Positions 35,531-43,797 of a DNA stretch of 64,000 nt are shown piece by piece. Within the stretch, counting starts at the first letter, position 1. Each line of letters starts with the position of its first letter. The translations under genes were made by a program, and so were the position numbers. Source of the stretch: Bordetella bronchialis (GTDB lineage: Bacteria > Pseudomonadota > Gammaproteobacteria > Burkholderiales > Burkholderiaceae_B); assembly GCF_001676705.1 (NCBI RefSeq), contig NZ_CP016170.1, forward strand, positions 5,518,001-5,582,000. Reading direction: 5' to 3'. Below the pieces are notes generated by a model. That model was not told where the DNA came from. It searched no databases and saw nothing but the letters and a program-made list of their open reading frames with translations.

Positions 35531-37420
35531 TCAGAGAAAGCCCGTGGAGATCCACGGAACGAATGCCACCACCAATACGCCCACCGCCAGCGCCGCCAGG
35601 TAGCCCCACATATAGGGCATGGCCTCGTCCGGACTGACCTTGCCGATGGCGCAGGCGCCGTAGTAGCCCACGCCGAAGGGCGGTGCGAACAGGCCCAGGC
35701 CCATGGAAAGGATGACCACCATGGCGTAGTGCACTTCGTTGACGCCGACGGCGCGGGCGATGGGAAACAGCAAGGGGCCGAACAGCACGATGGCGGGAAT
35801 GCCTTCCAGCACGCTGCCCAGGATGACGAAGGCGACGATGGAGACCAGCAGGAATCCGGCCGGGCCGCCGGGCATGCGGCGCATGAATTCCGCCAGGTCC
35901 TGCGAGAAACCGGATTGCGTCAGGCCCCACGCCATCGCCGTGGCGGCGCCCACGATGAAAATGATGGCGCCGGACAGGGCCGCCGTGTCCAGCAGCATGC
36001 CCGGTATGCGCCGCCAGTCGAAACGCCGGTACAGCAGCAGGCCGGCCAGCACGGAGTAGGCGATGCCGATGGTGGAGACCTCTGTGGCGGTGGCCACGCC
36101 TTCCACCACCGCGGCGCGGATCAGGAAGGGCAGCAGCAGCGCCGGCACCGCCACGCAGAACAGCCGGGCGATTTCGCGGGCCGGCACGCGGCGCACGCCG
36201 GACAGGTTCTCCGCCCGGCTGCGCCGCCAGACAATGACCGCCAGCGCCAGGCCCAGCGCTACGCCGGGCAGCATGCCGCCAGTGAACAGCGCCGCGATGG
36301 AGACCCCCGTGACGGAGCCGATGGTGATCAGCACGATGCTGGGCGGTATGGTTTCCGTTTGCGCGCCGGTGCAGGACAGCAGCGCCGCCAGGTTGCCCGG
36401 CCGCGCGCCGCGCTGCTTCATTTCCGGAAACAGGGCCGGCGCGACGGCGGCCATGTCCGCCACCTTGGACCCGGAGATGCCGGACACCAGGTACATCGCG
36501 CCGATCAGCACATAGGACAAGCCGCCGCGCACGTGGCCCAGCAGGCTGGCCAGGAAGCCGATCATGGCGCGCGCCATGCCGGTCATTTCTATCAGCAGGC
36601 CCAGCAGGATGAACATGGGCACCGCCAGCAGAATCAGGTGCGACATGCCTTCGTCCATGCGGCCCACCATGACCATCAGCGGCGTGTGCGTGGTCAGCGC
36701 CAGATAGCCGAAGGTGGCCAGGGCGAAGGAAAATGCGATGGGCACGCCCAGGAACACATTGACCGCCACCAGGCCGACGAAGAAGACCAGCAGATTACCC
36801 TTGCCCAGCGGCGCCAGCAGCGGCTGGGCCAGCATGAACAACCCCGCCACGACGGCGACGGCGGCCAGCGCGCCGGCCACATGGCGCCAGGAGCCCGCGC
36901 GGGCCAGGCGCAGCAGGGCGAACACCGTCATCAGGATGAAGCCGGACGGCAGGGCCGCGGCGCGCCAGGCATTGGAGATTTCCAGCGCGGGCGTGGTGAC
37001 GATGGCCTCCTCGCTGGCGTATTCCCAGGCGTGCGGCAGCACCATCAGCATGAAGCACAGCGATGCCGCGATGGCGACCACGTCCAGCCAGGCGCGCCGG
37101 GCGGGCGAAGCACGCGATACCAGCGCCGTCATGCGCATGTGTTCGCCGCGCCGCAGCGCCACCGCCGCGCCCAGCATGGACAGCCAGAGGAACAGGATGG
37201 ACGCCAGCTCGTCGCCCCATACCAGCGGTGCATGGAATACATAGCGCGCGATCACGCCGGCCAGCAGGACGACGATTTCCGCCAGCACCAGCAGCGCGGC
37301 GGGAATTTCGACGGCCAGTCCCAGCGCGCGCTCCAGCCCGTCCAGGAAACGCGCGGCCGCGCCGCCGGACGCCGCGGTCGCCCGCGCGTCTTTCGGGTAG
37401 TAACCAGCCTGTGTATGCAT
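35531..37420 (-). CDS. Fused TRAP transporter permease (DctQ-DctM)
   Basis: A 629-residue membrane protein fusing the small and large TRAP subunits. Residues about 25-170 form the four-helix DctQ part (ARYVFHAPLVWGDELASILFLW), then a linker helix and DctM from about residue 200 (GVPIAFSFALATFGYLAL, GGLSYVLIGAMYLVSGISGSKVADMA, IPPSIVLITIGSVTGVSI, LFAPPFGVGYY). GGAG precedes the ATG at 37420. TRAP systems import organic acids with a sodium gradient. It lies between the receptor gene (dctP) and the catabolic genes. Confidence 0.9.
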   Translation of the reverse strand: MHTQAGYYPKDARATAASGGAAARFLDGLERALGLAVEIPAALLVLAEIVVLLAGVIARYVFHAPLVWGDELASILFLWLSMLGAAVALRRGEHMRMTALVSRASPARRAWLDVVAIAASLCFMLMVLPHAWEYASEEAIVTTPALEISNAWRAAALPSGFILMTVFALLRLARAGSWRHVAGALAAVAVVAGLFMLAQPLLAPLGKGNLLVFFVGLVAVNVFLGVPIAFSFALATFGYLALTTHTPLMVMVGRMDEGMSHLILLAVPMFILLGLLIEMTGMARAMIGFLASLLGHVRGGLSYVLIGAMYLVSGISGSKVADMAAVAPALFPEMKQRGARPGNLAALLSCTGAQTETIPPSIVLITIGSVTGVSIAALFTGGMLPGVALGLALAVIVWRRSRAENLSGVRRVPAREIARLFCVAVPALLLPFLIRAAVVEGVATATEVSTIGIAYSVLAGLLLYRRFDWRRIPGMLLDTAALSGAIIFIVGAATAMAWGLTQSGFSQDLAEFMRRMPGGPAGFLLVSIVAFVILGSVLEGIPAIVLFGPLLFPIARAVGVNEVHYAMVVILSMGLGLFAPPFGVGYYGACAIGKVSPDEAMPYMWGYLAALAVGVLVVAFVPWISTGFL

Positions 37421-37532
37421 AGTGGTCTCCGTGGGCCGCCGCGGCCGCGCCGCATGCGCGCCGGCCGGGGCCGTCGATCCTGGTGTGTTGCCGCCCGTTC
37501 GCGCGCTGCCCCGCGCGGGCCGGCCGGCGGAC

Positions 37533-38543
37533 TCAGGCCAGCTTGCCGACCGCGGCTTCCAGCAGTGCCCAGGCATCCGGCCCGAACTTGCCGCGCCATT
37601 CCTCGTAGAAGCCCGCCTTGCGCAATTGCGCCTGGAAACTGTCGGGCGAGGGTTGGTTGAATTTCAGGCCCTTGGATTCCAGGTCGCTGCGGATGGACTG
37701 GTTCATTTTTTTCAGGTCCTCGCGCTGCTGCATGCCGGCATCGTTGAAGGCGGTTTCCCACAGCTTCTGCAGGTCCGGCGGCAGGCGGCGATACGCGCGG
37801 CCATTGGCGATGAACCAATAGCCGTCCCAGATATGGTTGGTCAGCGAGCAGTACTTCTGCACTTCGTACAGCTTGGCCGCCTGGATGATGGGCAGGGGAT
37901 TTTCCTGCGCGTCCACGATGCGCGTCTGCAGTGCCGAATACACCTCGCTGAACTGCAGGCTGGCCGGCGCGGCCGACAGCGCCTTGAACATGGAGATGGA
38001 CAAGGGGCTGACCGGCACGCGGATCTTGGTGCCGTCCAGGTCCCGCGCGCCGTCGATGGGCTTGCTGCTGGTGGTGACCTGCCGGAATCCGTTGTCCCAC
38101 ATTTTCTCGAAGGCATACAGATTGGCCTTGGCGATCTTTTCGCGCACGTGCGCGCCCAGCGCGCCGTCCATGGCCTTCCAGACCTGGCCGTAATCGGAAA
38201 ACGCGAAACCCACGGCGTTGATGGCCGCTACCGGCACCACGGTGGCGATGACCAGGGCCGAGGGCGTGAACAACTCGATGCCGCCGCTGCGCACCTGGGA
38301 CAGCATGTCGGTGTCGCCCCCCAGTTGGTTGTTGGGGAAGATGGCGATCTCCAGCCGGCCGTTGGACTCCTTGCGGATGCGCTCGACGGCTTCCTGCGCG
38401 CGCAGGTGCAGCGGATGCGTCATCGGCAGGTTGTGCGCGTACTTGTAGGAAAACTCGGCGGCGCGCGCCAAACGGGGCACACCCAGGGCCATTGCCGGGC
38501 TGGCCGCCATGGCGCGCAACAAGCTGCGTCGGGTCATTGTCAT
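37533..38543 (-). CDS. TRAP transporter solute receptor (DctP family)
   Basis: A 336-residue periplasmic receptor. The N-terminus MTMTRRSLLRAM followed by a hydrophobic stretch to ARAAEF looks like a Tat-type signal. KYAHNLPMTHPLHLRAQE, IFPNNQLGGDTDMLSQVRSG, DLDGTKIRVP with the family Arg that clamps the carboxylate, and QENPLPIIQAAKLYEVQKY are typical. AGGAG precedes ATG 38543. It is the first gene of the TRAP-VOC-RuBisCO-like-kinase operon. The presence of the carboxylate-binding Arg supports an organic or sugar acid ligand. Confidence 0.9.
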   Translation of the reverse strand: MTMTRRSLLRAMAASPAMALGVPRLARAAEFSYKYAHNLPMTHPLHLRAQEAVERIRKESNGRLEIAIFPNNQLGGDTDMLSQVRSGGIELFTPSALVIATVVPVAAINAVGFAFSDYGQVWKAMDGALGAHVREKIAKANLYAFEKMWDNGFRQVTTSSKPIDGARDLDGTKIRVPVSPLSISMFKALSAAPASLQFSEVYSALQTRIVDAQENPLPIIQAAKLYEVQKYCSLTNHIWDGYWFIANGRAYRRLPPDLQKLWETAFNDAGMQQREDLKKMNQSIRSDLESKGLKFNQPSPDSFQAQLRKAGFYEEWRGKFGPDAWALLEAAVGKLA

Positions 38544-38744
38544 GGTCTTGTCTCCTTGGCGCCGGTACATCCTGTGTGCCGGTACGTATTGTGTTCGCCG
38601 CCCGGCATGGCGCGGCGGTCGTGTGTGTGGCGCAGGCCCCGCCATCGTTCATGCGGCGTCGGGAGAACGGCGGGGCGCGGCGCCGCGCCGGCGCATGCGC
38701 GTGAACGGGCGGGCTTCCACGGAGCAGGAATGTACCGTGGCGAC

Positions 38745-38801
38745 TAGAATCGGAGAAGTCGAAAATTTGGATCGATTAAGCGATGAAAGAGATTAATCTC
38801 T
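38745..38801 (+). promoter_or_regulatory. Promoter/operator region of the LysR gene with two inverted repeats
   Basis: A TAGAAT box lies at 38745-38750. ATCG-N6-CGAT (38771-38784) overlaps the start codon at 38783, and a perfect 14-bp palindrome AGAGATTAATCTCT (38788-38801) lies inside the first codons. The AT-rich palindromes in a GC-rich setting suggest autoregulation by the LysR protein at its own start. Confidence 0.45.
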
Positions 38802-39700
38802 CCACGCGCGATCTGCGTGCCTTCCTGGCCCTGGTGGAACAGCGCAGCTTTACGCGCGCCGCGCGCCAGTGCCACTTGTCGCAATCGGCCTTCAGTTCGC
38901 TGATCCGCAGCATGGAAGAGACGCTGGGCTACCGGCTGTTCGACCGCGACACGCGCAATGTGGAATTGACGCCGCAGGGCCGTCTGCTGGAGACCTCCGC
39001 GCGCCGCGTGCTGGACGATTTCGACGGCATGATCGACGACTTCCGCGGCCACGCCCTGCTGGACAAGGGCAGGGTATCGGTGGCCGCGCTGCCCTCCATC
39101 GCCTCGGGCTGGCTGCCGGGCGTATTCGCCGAGTTCCGCCAGCGACATCCCGGCATCGAACTGGAGCTGGCGGACGTGCTCTCCGCGCCCTGCCTGGAAC
39201 GCGTGCGCGCCGGCCGCGCCGACCTGGCGCTGGCGTCGTCGGGACTGCCGGCGCAGGACCTGGACGCGCGGCTGCTGTGCAACGACCGCTTCCACCTGGT
39301 CTGCCGCGCCGATCATCCGCTGGCCCGGCAGCGCGAAGTCGGGCTGCCCGATCTCTCGGCGGCGCCCTTCATCCACCTGGCCCGCTCGCACAGCGTGCGC
39401 CTGCAGCTGGAACGGGCGTTTCACCCGTATCCCATGAAGACGGCGATGGAAGTCGAACAGCTGGCCACGGTGACCGGCATGATCGCCGCCGGGATCGGCA
39501 TCACGGTGGTGCCGGCGTTGACGCTGTATGAATTCGAAAGGCCGGACCTGGTCAGCCGCCCACTGAAGATCCCGGGCCTGGTCCGGCGCATCTATCTCGT
39601 CACGCGCCGCGGGCTGAGCCTGCCGCCCGCGGCCGAGCGGCTGCAGGCGCTGATGCTGGAACGGCGGCCGGGACAGCGACGCCGCAAAAGCGCAATGTAG
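38783..39700 (+). CDS. LysR family transcriptional regulator
   Basis: A 305-residue LysR protein: helix-turn-helix VEQRSFTRAARQCHLSQSAFSSLIRSMEE, then a co-inducer domain with LPSIASGWLPGVFAEFRQRHPGIEL and TGMIAAGIGITVVPALTLYEF. It is divergent from the TRAP/RuBisCO-like operon and is its likely regulator. The inducer is probably the transported acid or an intermediate (inference). The first codons are unusually AT-rich because they coincide with an operator-like palindrome. Confidence 0.88.
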   Translation: MKEINLSTRDLRAFLALVEQRSFTRAARQCHLSQSAFSSLIRSMEETLGYRLFDRDTRNVELTPQGRLLETSARRVLDDFDGMIDDFRGHALLDKGRVSVAALPSIASGWLPGVFAEFRQRHPGIELELADVLSAPCLERVRAGRADLALASSGLPAQDLDARLLCNDRFHLVCRADHPLARQREVGLPDLSAAPFIHLARSHSVRLQLERAFHPYPMKTAMEVEQLATVTGMIAAGIGITVVPALTLYEFERPDLVSRPLKIPGLVRRIYLVTRRGLSLPPAAERLQALMLERRPGQRRRKSAM

Positions 39701-39731
39701 CGGCGCGCGCGGCCCGCGCCCGTCCGGCCGC

Positions 39732-40394
39732 TCAGGCCACGGGCCCGCCGCCGTCGCGCGCCCAGCGCACCGCGTCTTCCACCCTGTCGTTGCCCCAGAA
39801 CATTTCCGTGCCGGCGAACATCATGGGGGCGCCGAAAACGCCCAGGGCCTGGGCGCGGTCGACCTGCGCCCGGAACGCCTGCTTGATTTCATCGCTGGCC
39901 GCGCGGGCCAGCACGGCGTCGGCGTCCACGCCCAGCGCCCGCAGGCGCTCGCGCACCACATCCTGCTGCTGGATGTCCAGGTCGTCGACGAAGTTGGCGC
40001 GAAACATGGCGATGCAGAAATCCCTGCCCCATGCCTCTTGCAGCCCGATGTAGGCGACGCGCGAGGGCAATACCCCCACGCGCGGGAAAACGGTGGGCCG
40101 GCGATAGCGGATGCCGTACTTGGCCGCCAGCCGCGCGACCTCCCGCATCATGTATTCGCCCTTGTCCGGGAACAGGCGGAACGGGGAATCGTCCCAGCCG
40201 CGCGCCTTGAACACCGGCCCCAACAGGAAGGGCCGGTAATCCACGGTGACGCCATGCGATGCCGCGATGGGCTCGATACGCTCCATCGCCAGAAAACTGT
40301 AGGGGCTGGCGAAATCGAACCAGATCTGCAGTTGCCCGGCGCCGTCCGCCGCATGGGTTGCTGCCGGCGCCGCCTTGCTGTCCGCCTGCGTCAT
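39732..40394 (-). CDS. 2-hydroxychromene-2-carboxylate isomerase-like (DsbA-fold, kappa GST family)
   Basis: A 220-residue thioredoxin-fold protein. WFDFASPYSFLAMERI carries the SPYS motif whose Ser replaces the DsbA cysteine pair, as in NahD and kappa-class GST; GVFGAPMMFAGTEMFWGNDRV closes the fold. NahD enzymes use glutathione to isomerise a naphthalene breakdown intermediate, but homologues occur widely without naphthalene genes, and none are seen here. A strong AAGGAG precedes ATG 40394. Confidence 0.85.
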   Translation of the reverse strand: MTQADSKAAPAATHAADGAGQLQIWFDFASPYSFLAMERIEPIAASHGVTVDYRPFLLGPVFKARGWDDSPFRLFPDKGEYMMREVARLAAKYGIRYRRPTVFPRVGVLPSRVAYIGLQEAWGRDFCIAMFRANFVDDLDIQQQDVVRERLRALGVDADAVLARAASDEIKQAFRAQVDRAQALGVFGAPMMFAGTEMFWGNDRVEDAVRWARDGGGPVA

Positions 40395-40571
40395 GTCGTC
40401 TCCTTTTCCGATGCAAATGCGCGTTCCGCCCGAAGCGTACGCGCCGGTTCACTTCTTATAAGGACTCGCGCCGCCCCCGCAGAGACTTGATGCCGCCCGC
40501 GGAGCGGCCGTGCCGCCGTCCAGGCCGGCGGCACGCCTTCACGCCTATATACGTGCATCGCCGCGCACGGC

Positions 40572-41636
40572 TCAGCCGGCTACCTCCACCCCCGGTTCGC
40601 CCAGGGCCATTTCGCCCACCACGGCCGCCTGCGTGAATCCCTGTTCGCGCAGGACGTCCAGCACGCGCGGCGCGGTATCGCGGTCGCAGGCCACCAGCAG
40701 GCCGCCGGAGGTCTGCGGATCCGTGAGCAGCGCACGCGAGACCTCGTCCACGCCGGGCGCCAGCGCGATGGCATCGCCATAGGAAGCCCAGTTGCGGCCG
40801 GAGGCGCCGGTGATCATGCCGGCTTGCGCCATCTGCCGCACGCCGGGCAGCCACGGCAGCGCGGCGAGATCGATGCGGGCGCGCAGGCCAGCGCCGCGGC
40901 TCATCTCCAGCGCGTGACCCAGCAGGCCGAAGCCGGTGACGTCGGTCAGGGCATGTACGCCGGGCAGGGCCGCCAGGGCCGGTCCCGGCGTGTTCAGGCG
41001 CGTGGTGCTGGCGATCATGGCCTGGTAGCCGGCGGCATCCAGCTGGTTCTTCTTGAGCGCGGCCGACAGGATGCCCACGCCCAGCGGCTTGCTCAGGATC
41101 AGCGCGTCGCCAGGGCGCGCATCGGCATTGCGCTTGACGCGCGCCGGATGCACCAGCCCCATGGCAGCCAGCCCGTAGATGGGCTCGACCGAATCGATGG
41201 TGTGGCCGCCGGCCACCGGGATGCCGGCCTGCGCGCAGACTTCCTGGCCGCCGCGCAGGATCTCGGCGATGGTTTCGCGTGGCAGCACATTGATGGGCAT
41301 GCCGACGATGGCCAGCGCCATGATGGGCGTGCCGCCCATGGCATAGACGTCCGAGAGCGCATTGGTGGCGGCGATCCGGCCGAAATCGTAGGGATCGTCG
41401 ACGATGGGCATGAAGAAGTCGGTGGTGGCGATCAGCGCCTGCTCGTCGTTCAGGCGGTACACCGCCGCGTCGTCCGCGGTCTCGGTGCCCACCATCAGGC
41501 CGGGAAAGGCCTGCGACGGCGCGAAGCGGGCCAGCAGATCGGCCAGGACTCCCGGGGCGATCTTGCAGCCGCAGCCGCCGCCGTGCGAAAGCGAAGTCAG
41601 GCGCGGCGCCGCGCCCGCGCTTGCGTCTTGGGTCAT
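40572..41636 (-). CDS. selD: Selenide, water dikinase (selenophosphate synthetase)
   Basis: A 354-residue enzyme making selenophosphate from selenide and ATP. The N-terminal Gly-rich GGGCGCKI holds the catalytic Cys and Lys, here Cys rather than selenocysteine; TDFFMPIVDDPYDFGRIAATNALSDVYAMGG, PVAGGHTIDS and LTDVTGFGLLGHALEM are all canonical. GGAG precedes ATG 41636. No selA, selB or mnmH is in the window, so selenophosphate use (selenoprotein or tRNA 2-selenouridine) cannot be decided here. Confidence 0.95.
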   Translation of the reverse strand: MTQDASAGAAPRLTSLSHGGGCGCKIAPGVLADLLARFAPSQAFPGLMVGTETADDAAVYRLNDEQALIATTDFFMPIVDDPYDFGRIAATNALSDVYAMGGTPIMALAIVGMPINVLPRETIAEILRGGQEVCAQAGIPVAGGHTIDSVEPIYGLAAMGLVHPARVKRNADARPGDALILSKPLGVGILSAALKKNQLDAAGYQAMIASTTRLNTPGPALAALPGVHALTDVTGFGLLGHALEMSRGAGLRARIDLAALPWLPGVRQMAQAGMITGASGRNWASYGDAIALAPGVDEVSRALLTDPQTSGGLLVACDRDTAPRVLDVLREQGFTQAAVVGEMALGEPGVEVAG

Positions 41637-41779
41637 GAGGGTCTCCAGGAAAGCCGGGAAAGCATAGCACCGGGCAGGGCCGGCCCCATGCCGCGGGCGC
41701 CGCCACCCCTACAAAGAGTCGCCAAAACGGCCTACTATCATGGTCCTCCGTCCATCGCGCCGACAAGAGCGAACCCCCC

Positions 41780-42244
41780 ATGACTACTTTGCTTCCCGAC
41801 TGTCCGCTCTGCCAGCAGCCTGGCGGGGCCCTGTTGTGGCAAGGCACGCACATGCGGGTCGTGGAAGTCGACGATGCCGACTACCCGGGCTACACCCGCG
41901 TCATCTGGAACTCCCACATCCCGGAAATGACCAGCCTGTCGCGCCACGGCCGCGAGCTGATGATGGAAGCGGTCTGGCGCATCGAGGAAACCCAGCGCGA
42001 AGTCCTGCACCCCGACAAGATCAATGTCGCCTCGCTGGGCAATATGGTGCCCCACCTGCACTGGCACATCATCCCGCGCTGGCGCGGCGACCGCCATTTC
42101 CCCGACGCCATCTGGGCGGCGCCGCGCGTGCCGCCCGGCCAGGAGCCGCCCGACTGGGCGCCGCGCATGGCGGCCGTCCGGCAGCTCATGCAGCGCTACC
42201 GCAACCGCCTGCTCGAAACCCTGAACGCCTTGCCGCGCCATTGA
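41780..42244 (+). CDS. HIT family protein
   Basis: A 154-residue histidine-triad protein with the active-site motif HLHWHIIPRW and an N-terminal CPLC that may bind zinc. HIT proteins hydrolyse or transfer nucleotides from phosphoramidate and related bonds. It is divergent from selD and leads a short plus-strand run with a secreted protein and ung. The specific substrate is unknown. Confidence 0.9.
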   Translation: MTTLLPDCPLCQQPGGALLWQGTHMRVVEVDDADYPGYTRVIWNSHIPEMTSLSRHGRELMMEAVWRIEETQREVLHPDKINVASLGNMVPHLHWHIIPRWRGDRHFPDAIWAAPRVPPGQEPPDWAPRMAAVRQLMQRYRNRLLETLNALPRH

Positions 42245-42281
42245 ACCCCGCGCCACTTGTCTTCATGATCGCGCAACTGCC

Positions 42282-42743
42282 ATGAACACTCGCCTTCCGG
42301 CCATTTCTTTCCCGCGGCTGGCCGCCGCGCTGGGACTGGTGGCGGCGGCGCCGGCCTGCCTGGCCGCGCGGCCCGTCAACACCCCCTGCCCCAGCACGCT
42401 GCAGATCACCCAGACGTCGACCAACACGCCCGGCGGCTGGTCCGTCATGCCCGATCCCCGCCGCGACCCCGACCACCGGCTGCAGGGCATCACCTTCTTT
42501 TCCGGCGACCCCCGGAATATGGTGGCGCTGGCCCCGGATACCGAGAAGCGGTCCACGCGCGGTTATGCCTCCAGCTGGCATTTCCGGCCGGACGACCAGG
42601 GCTACTGGATAGGCTGCAGCTATACGGATACGAATCTGCTGGCCGTGCGCAAGCTGGCGGACAACATCAGCCAGTGCGACATGATGCAATACCTGGCCGA
42701 CCGCCGCCGGCCCGGCGGCGCGGTGGAAGTGGTCTGCTACTGA
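42282..42743 (+). CDS. Exported STY0301-like hypothetical protein
   Basis: A 153-residue protein with a signal peptide (cleavage near CLAARP) and a mature part matching the STY0301 pattern as I remember it: an early CPSTLQI, a GGWSV, GITFFSGDPRNMVAL, then WHFRPDDQGYWIGCSYTDTNL and two late cysteines. Function is unknown for the family. It ends directly against the ung start codon with no gap. Confidence 0.65.
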   Translation: MNTRLPAISFPRLAAALGLVAAAPACLAARPVNTPCPSTLQITQTSTNTPGGWSVMPDPRRDPDHRLQGITFFSGDPRNMVALAPDTEKRSTRGYASSWHFRPDDQGYWIGCSYTDTNLLAVRKLADNISQCDMMQYLADRRRPGGAVEVVCY

Positions 42744-43502
42744 ATGGAAAACCAAAACCGCCTGCGCACGCCGCTTTCCGTCCTGGTGTCCCAACTGCCG
42801 GAGGACTGGGCTCCGGCCCTGGCCGCGCCGGCCGCGGCCCGCGCGCTGCCCGAACTATGCGGGCACGTCGACGGCCGCGTGGATGCCGGCGCCACGGTCT
42901 ACCCCTGCACGCCCTTTCGCGCCCTGGAAATGCTGCGGCCTCGCGACGTCAAGGTGGTGATCCTGGGCCAGGACCCCTACCACGGCCCGGGCCAGGCGCA
43001 GGGCCTGGCGTTCTCGGTGCCCGACAGCTGCAAGCGGCCGCCCAGCCTGCGCAATATCTTCAAGGAAATCGCCGCCGAATACCCCGACAAGGGCATACCG
43101 GCCGGCAACGACCTGACGCCCTGGGTACGGCAGGGCGTGCTGCTGCTGAATACCTCCCTTACCGTGGAGGACGGCCAGCCCGGCTCGCACGCGCGGCGCG
43201 GCTGGGAAGCGATCACCGATGCGCTCATCGCCCTGGTGGCGCGCCAGCCACAGCCCAAGGTCTTCATGCTCTGGGGCGCCCATGCGCAATCCAAGCGGCC
43301 CTTGTTGCCGGACGACGGCAATACCCTGGTGCTGATGGCCAACCATCCCTCGCCCCTGTCGGCCTCGCGGCCGCCCCAGCCCTTCCTGGGCTGCGGCCAC
43401 TTCCGTCTGGCCAACGACTGGCTTCTTACGCATGGGCAGGAAATTGTCGATTGGGGTTTGCCCCAAAAAACGCTGGCGTCGCAGCAGGAATTCAGGTTAT
43501 GA
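42744..43502 (+). CDS. ung: Uracil-DNA glycosylase, family 1
   Basis: A 252-residue base-excision repair enzyme that removes uracil from DNA. The water-activating motif GQDPYHGPGQAQGLAFSV and the DNA-contact loop NHPSPLSASRPP are intact; LLLNTSLTV is also canonical. ATG 42744 follows immediately after the stop codon of the upstream gene, so translation is probably coupled. Confidence 0.95.
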   Translation: MENQNRLRTPLSVLVSQLPEDWAPALAAPAAARALPELCGHVDGRVDAGATVYPCTPFRALEMLRPRDVKVVILGQDPYHGPGQAQGLAFSVPDSCKRPPSLRNIFKEIAAEYPDKGIPAGNDLTPWVRQGVLLLNTSLTVEDGQPGSHARRGWEAITDALIALVARQPQPKVFMLWGAHAQSKRPLLPDDGNTLVLMANHPSPLSASRPPQPFLGCGHFRLANDWLLTHGQEIVDWGLPQKTLASQQEFRL

Positions 43503-43797
43503 TTTTCGCGCTGCACAAAAAGAACGGCATTTTTCCGCATTGCTAGTCCGCCGCCAGCCCCGCTGACGGCCTCTAAACAAGTCACGGTGTGCGCAGCTTT
43601 GCCGGGTAAACAAGCCCCGGCCCATGCCGGTCTTCATCGCTTCCTGACCCCTTTCCTTTCGCCAGCGTCCAATTCGTGACGCGACATGCGCATGGTTGAT
43701 CCGGTCGGCGTCGATGCTCCATCAACCAGCGCTGGATCCGGCACACACACCCCGGCCCGGCCTTGATACGCGCCGCCAAAAGCGGCAAGGGTAAGTC
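43503..43797 (+). other. Intergenic leader of the DEAD-box helicase gene
   Basis: About 295 bp without a gene. It contains an AT-rich start (AAAAAGAACGGCATTTTTCC), a GCCGGG...CCCGGC inverted repeat near 43609-43629 and AAGGG just before the ATG. A long structured leader is common for cold-induced helicases, but I see no defined promoter or riboswitch. Confidence 0.4.
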
